From contig OZ316897.1 of NCBI GenBank assembly GCA_973895155.1, positions 17,732,001 through 17,796,000 of the forward strand: 64,000 nucleotides of DNA, given 5' to 3'. A program made the position numbers and the translations under genes. The notes beneath the pieces were generated by a model. The model was not told the DNA's origin, ran no database searches, and saw only the letters and a program-made list of their open reading frames with translations. Shown here one piece after another: positions 61,901-64,000 of this stretch. The stretch comes from Marsupella aquatica (taxonomy: Eukaryota; Marchantiophyta). Numbering within the stretch: the first letter of the stretch is position 1; each line of letters opens with the position of its first letter.

Positions 61901-63298
61901 ATGTTGAGGACGCGGTTGACGAAGCTTGTAGAGCCGAGTGCGTGAGTCACGGAACCCCTTCAGAAACATACGCTTTGGATTATCTTTGTCAAATACAAAG
62001 CAAGACTTGGAGTTGAACAAGATGGGATGTCCTGCGTCTGTGAGAGAGCCAATAGACAACAGATTTCTCTGCAGACCCGGGACGTAAAGAACCTTGGTAA
62101 CCTCTTTATTTTTATCGATCAAAATGGTGCCGTGGCCAGCAACAGGTAGTTTGGTACCGTTAGCAGTGCTAACAGAGCCAGAGTGAGAGTTGATAGCTAT
62201 AGTGCGGAAGACAGTGCTATCTCCGCTGACATGGGTGCTTGCCCCGTAATCGAGGATCCATTCACTCGGACTGTGGCTAGCGGTGTCTAGCTCAGAGAAA
62301 TTAGCTTCAAGAGTCTCACCATCATGGTAGACGTCGGAATCGTAGTCATCGGTGTAGTCATAGGGGACTTCAGCAATATTTGCTTGTGGTTGGAAGCATC
62401 GGATGCCGGCTGCTTTGAGCTGAAGATCTGCAATCTGAGTATCTAATTTCTTAAGGTCACAGTCAGGTTCCCAGTGGCCGTTCTTGTCGCAATAGTTACA
62501 GTTGCCAATGCAACGTCCATGGCCAGCGGCAGAAGTGCGGGGTGGAGTGCGAAAGTGCGGAGTTTGGTGTGGTGGAAGGTTGTCACGGTCAGCGCTGCGT
62601 GAGTAGTCAGGTCGTGGTTGGAAGTGCCCCCGGCCTCGGGGAAATGAGCGAGTGACGGCAAAGGCCTCTTCGGTAGTCTCAGCTTGCTTCCCTTTCCTCC
62701 AATAATCATCTGCCTGGAGTCGTTCGATGAGATTGGAGAACGTAGGCTGTGGAGAGCGGGAGAGCTCGGAGCTGAAAATGGACACGAAGGGACCCCAGCT
62801 GAGTGGCAAGCCTTGTAGAACTATGTGGATGAGACGTGTCTCATCGACTGCGGCATTGATGCTAGATAGTTGCCCAGCTAAACCATTGATCTGATTGATG
62901 TAGAGCTCAACAGATCCGCCGTCGTTCAGGCATGTAGTCTGAAGTTTGTTGAGTAGATGTATCTGGCGTTGCAAAATGTCGCCCCCAAAGCGGAGTTGGA
63001 AGTGCTCCCAGCACTTGGCAGGGTCATCTGAATACTTGTCGACAGTCGGTAGAAGGTGAGTCCTCACAGTGGAGGATAGGACAGCAATGGCTTTGTCCTT
63101 CTTCTTCTGCTTCTCTTGTGCCGTTAGATGCGCCCCTTTATCCGTGAAGTTGCCATTGGCGTCAGGTTTGACACCAAAGTTCAACTCGTGGAACAGGTCA
63201 TCCCGTTTGAGAATGTTCTTAACTACGATGGCCCAGGTCAGATGATTGCTGGAGCCGTCGAGTTTGTCGCAGTCAGAGAAGATCTTGAGTAATTCCAT
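58988..63298 (-). pseudogene. copia gag-pol polyprotein, one frame with three in-frame stops
   Basis: One frame of 1,437 codons from the ATG at 63298, interrupted by stops at 61799-61801 (before the integrase zinc-binding region), 61205-61207 (within integrase) and 60104-60106 (in reverse transcriptase, before YVDD). No frameshift is needed. Visible parts are a gag with a CX2CX4HX4C knuckle at residues 267-280; a protease site at D350 reading D-Y-G where D-S/T-G is the family rule; the integrase core (LHTDLCGP, AHSPHQNGIAE); a reverse transcriptase with KARLVARGF and YVDDLL; and RNase H with EAEYKAL and TKHIEGKHHF. The polyprotein would supply capsid and replication enzymes. This copy is not expected to be autonomous unless the stops are read through. 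Confidence 0.92.
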
Positions 63299-63667
63299 AC
63301 TGAAGAGAAAGGCAAGAAAGAAAAAAAAAGGAAAGAAAGGAAAGAAAATAAAATAAAATAAAAATGAAACAAGGTAATGATGATTGCTAAGAGACTCGAG
63401 GAGCTTTCACTCGAACGAAGTAATAGAGCTATTCTATTGTATCAGGGACCTTGTCAACCTGAAGAGTGTTGGAGGACTAAGTGTCAGTGACTGCGTGTAT
63501 TCTAATCGTGCAGGGAATATCTAGTCCTGTGAGTGTCAGGGAACTTTCGACCTGAGTGCACAGTAATCTATCTGAGAAAATAATTCTAGAAGTGTGCAAA
63601 TGTCAGGGAACTTCTCGACCTGCGCACACAATGTAAGTCTGACTACTAGAGTCACTATTCATCAGAG

Positions 63668-63684
63668 CCTGGCTCTGATACCAT
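63668..63684 (-). promoter_or_regulatory. primer-binding site for initiator tRNA-Met
   Basis: On the minus strand, tggtatcagagccagg begins one or two bases inside the 5' LTR. tggtatcagagc is the standard plant copia site complementary to the 3' end of initiator tRNA-Met. Confidence 0.92.
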
Positions 63685-63917
63685 GTTGGAACTAGTGGTA
63701 GCGACTATTAGTCTATCTTGCTACGAAGGACTAAACAGGAGGAGCCACTATAAGTAGCGGAGAGAAGGACCGAAGGGGACCTAGAGGATCGACGGCAGAG
63801 CCAGGAGACCTAAGATGGACCGCTAAGATAGCGGTAGAACTAAAGTAGGGAGAGAGGCGCCGAATCAGGTGGTAGTAGGGCCGGTCCGTAAGGATGCCTT
63901 ACGAGATAGTTTCAACA
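63685..63917 (-). repeat. 5' LTR of the copia element
   Basis: Matches 58211-58441 except for an extra cgg after ataagtag and two single-base differences. It should contain the promoter for the minus-strand element transcript. gtaac follows directly. Confidence 0.95.
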
Positions 63918-64000
63918 GTAACAGCCTTTCAACGTCTAAACAGCTATCCCTCAACCAGTATGACCCGTGCCTGAAAGATTTCTAGCTAAGACCAGCTGTT

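Larger units (their letters stand above)
58211..63917 (-). mobile_element. complete Ty1/copia LTR retrotransposon
   Basis: About 5.7 kb with two near-identical LTRs of about 232 bp in direct orientation, TG...CA ends, a 5-bp target duplication (gtaac), a primer-binding site and a polypurine tract. Gene order is gag, protease, integrase, reverse transcriptase, RNase H, read on the minus strand, which is the copia order. Integrase precedes reverse transcriptase, excluding the gypsy type. LTRs differ by one 3-base indel and two substitutions by eye, so insertion is recent, yet the gag-pol frame has three stops. An extra antisense ORF lies between pol and the 3' LTR. Confidence 0.95.

Overview
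The window is nuclear DNA of a land plant. Its genes are split by GT-AG introns and include plant-type families: a PHS1 kinase/phosphatase, an MBD4-like DNA glycosylase without an MBD domain, an SPT2 chromatin protein and a MATE/DTX transporter. Sparse genes, a secreted ACMSD-like amidohydrolase and an F-box/kelch relic would suit a bryophyte or another non-seed plant, but that is inference; no sequence here fixes the species.

Layout. 0-4 kb (+): the 3' part of a PHS1 gene, whose 5' exons lie left of the window. 5.8-8.6 kb (-): an MBD4-like thymine/uracil glycosylase with a very long acidic N-terminus and a CT-rich upstream region. 10.5-16.8 kb: gene-poor, with degenerate repeats. 16.8-18.6 kb (+): a 5'-truncated non-LTR retrotransposon relic; a second, shorter copy lies at 42.9-43.7 kb. 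20.1-20.6 kb (+): a small three-finger C2H2 protein with a C-terminal membrane helix. 22.5-23.4 kb (-): a broken F-box/kelch gene. 24.0-24.5 kb: an inverted array of 47-bp repeats. 27-32.5 kb (+): an SPT2-domain gene of about ten exons, preceded by tandem repeats. 36.7-38.3 kb (-): a single-exon MATE transporter. 46.2-47.3 kb (-): a single-exon secreted amidohydrolase; its promoter and signal-peptide codons are duplicated at 57.0-57.4 kb. 48-56 kb: gene-poor, many minisatellites. 58.2-63.9 kb (-): a complete Ty1/copia element with matching LTRs, a 5-bp target duplication, an initiator-tRNA primer site, and a gag-pol frame interrupted by three in-frame stops.

The genes do not form a pathway; they are separate plant loci among transposable elements and repeats. 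The most unusual item is an intact ORF in the copia element, antisense to pol and placed between pol and the 3' LTR. It encodes a viroplasmin / RNase H1 N-terminal (RNA:DNA-hybrid-binding) domain. Other points of interest are the duplicated promoter plus signal peptide, the repetitive linker in PHS1, the inverted 47-bp array and a foldback just upstream of the zinc-finger gene.
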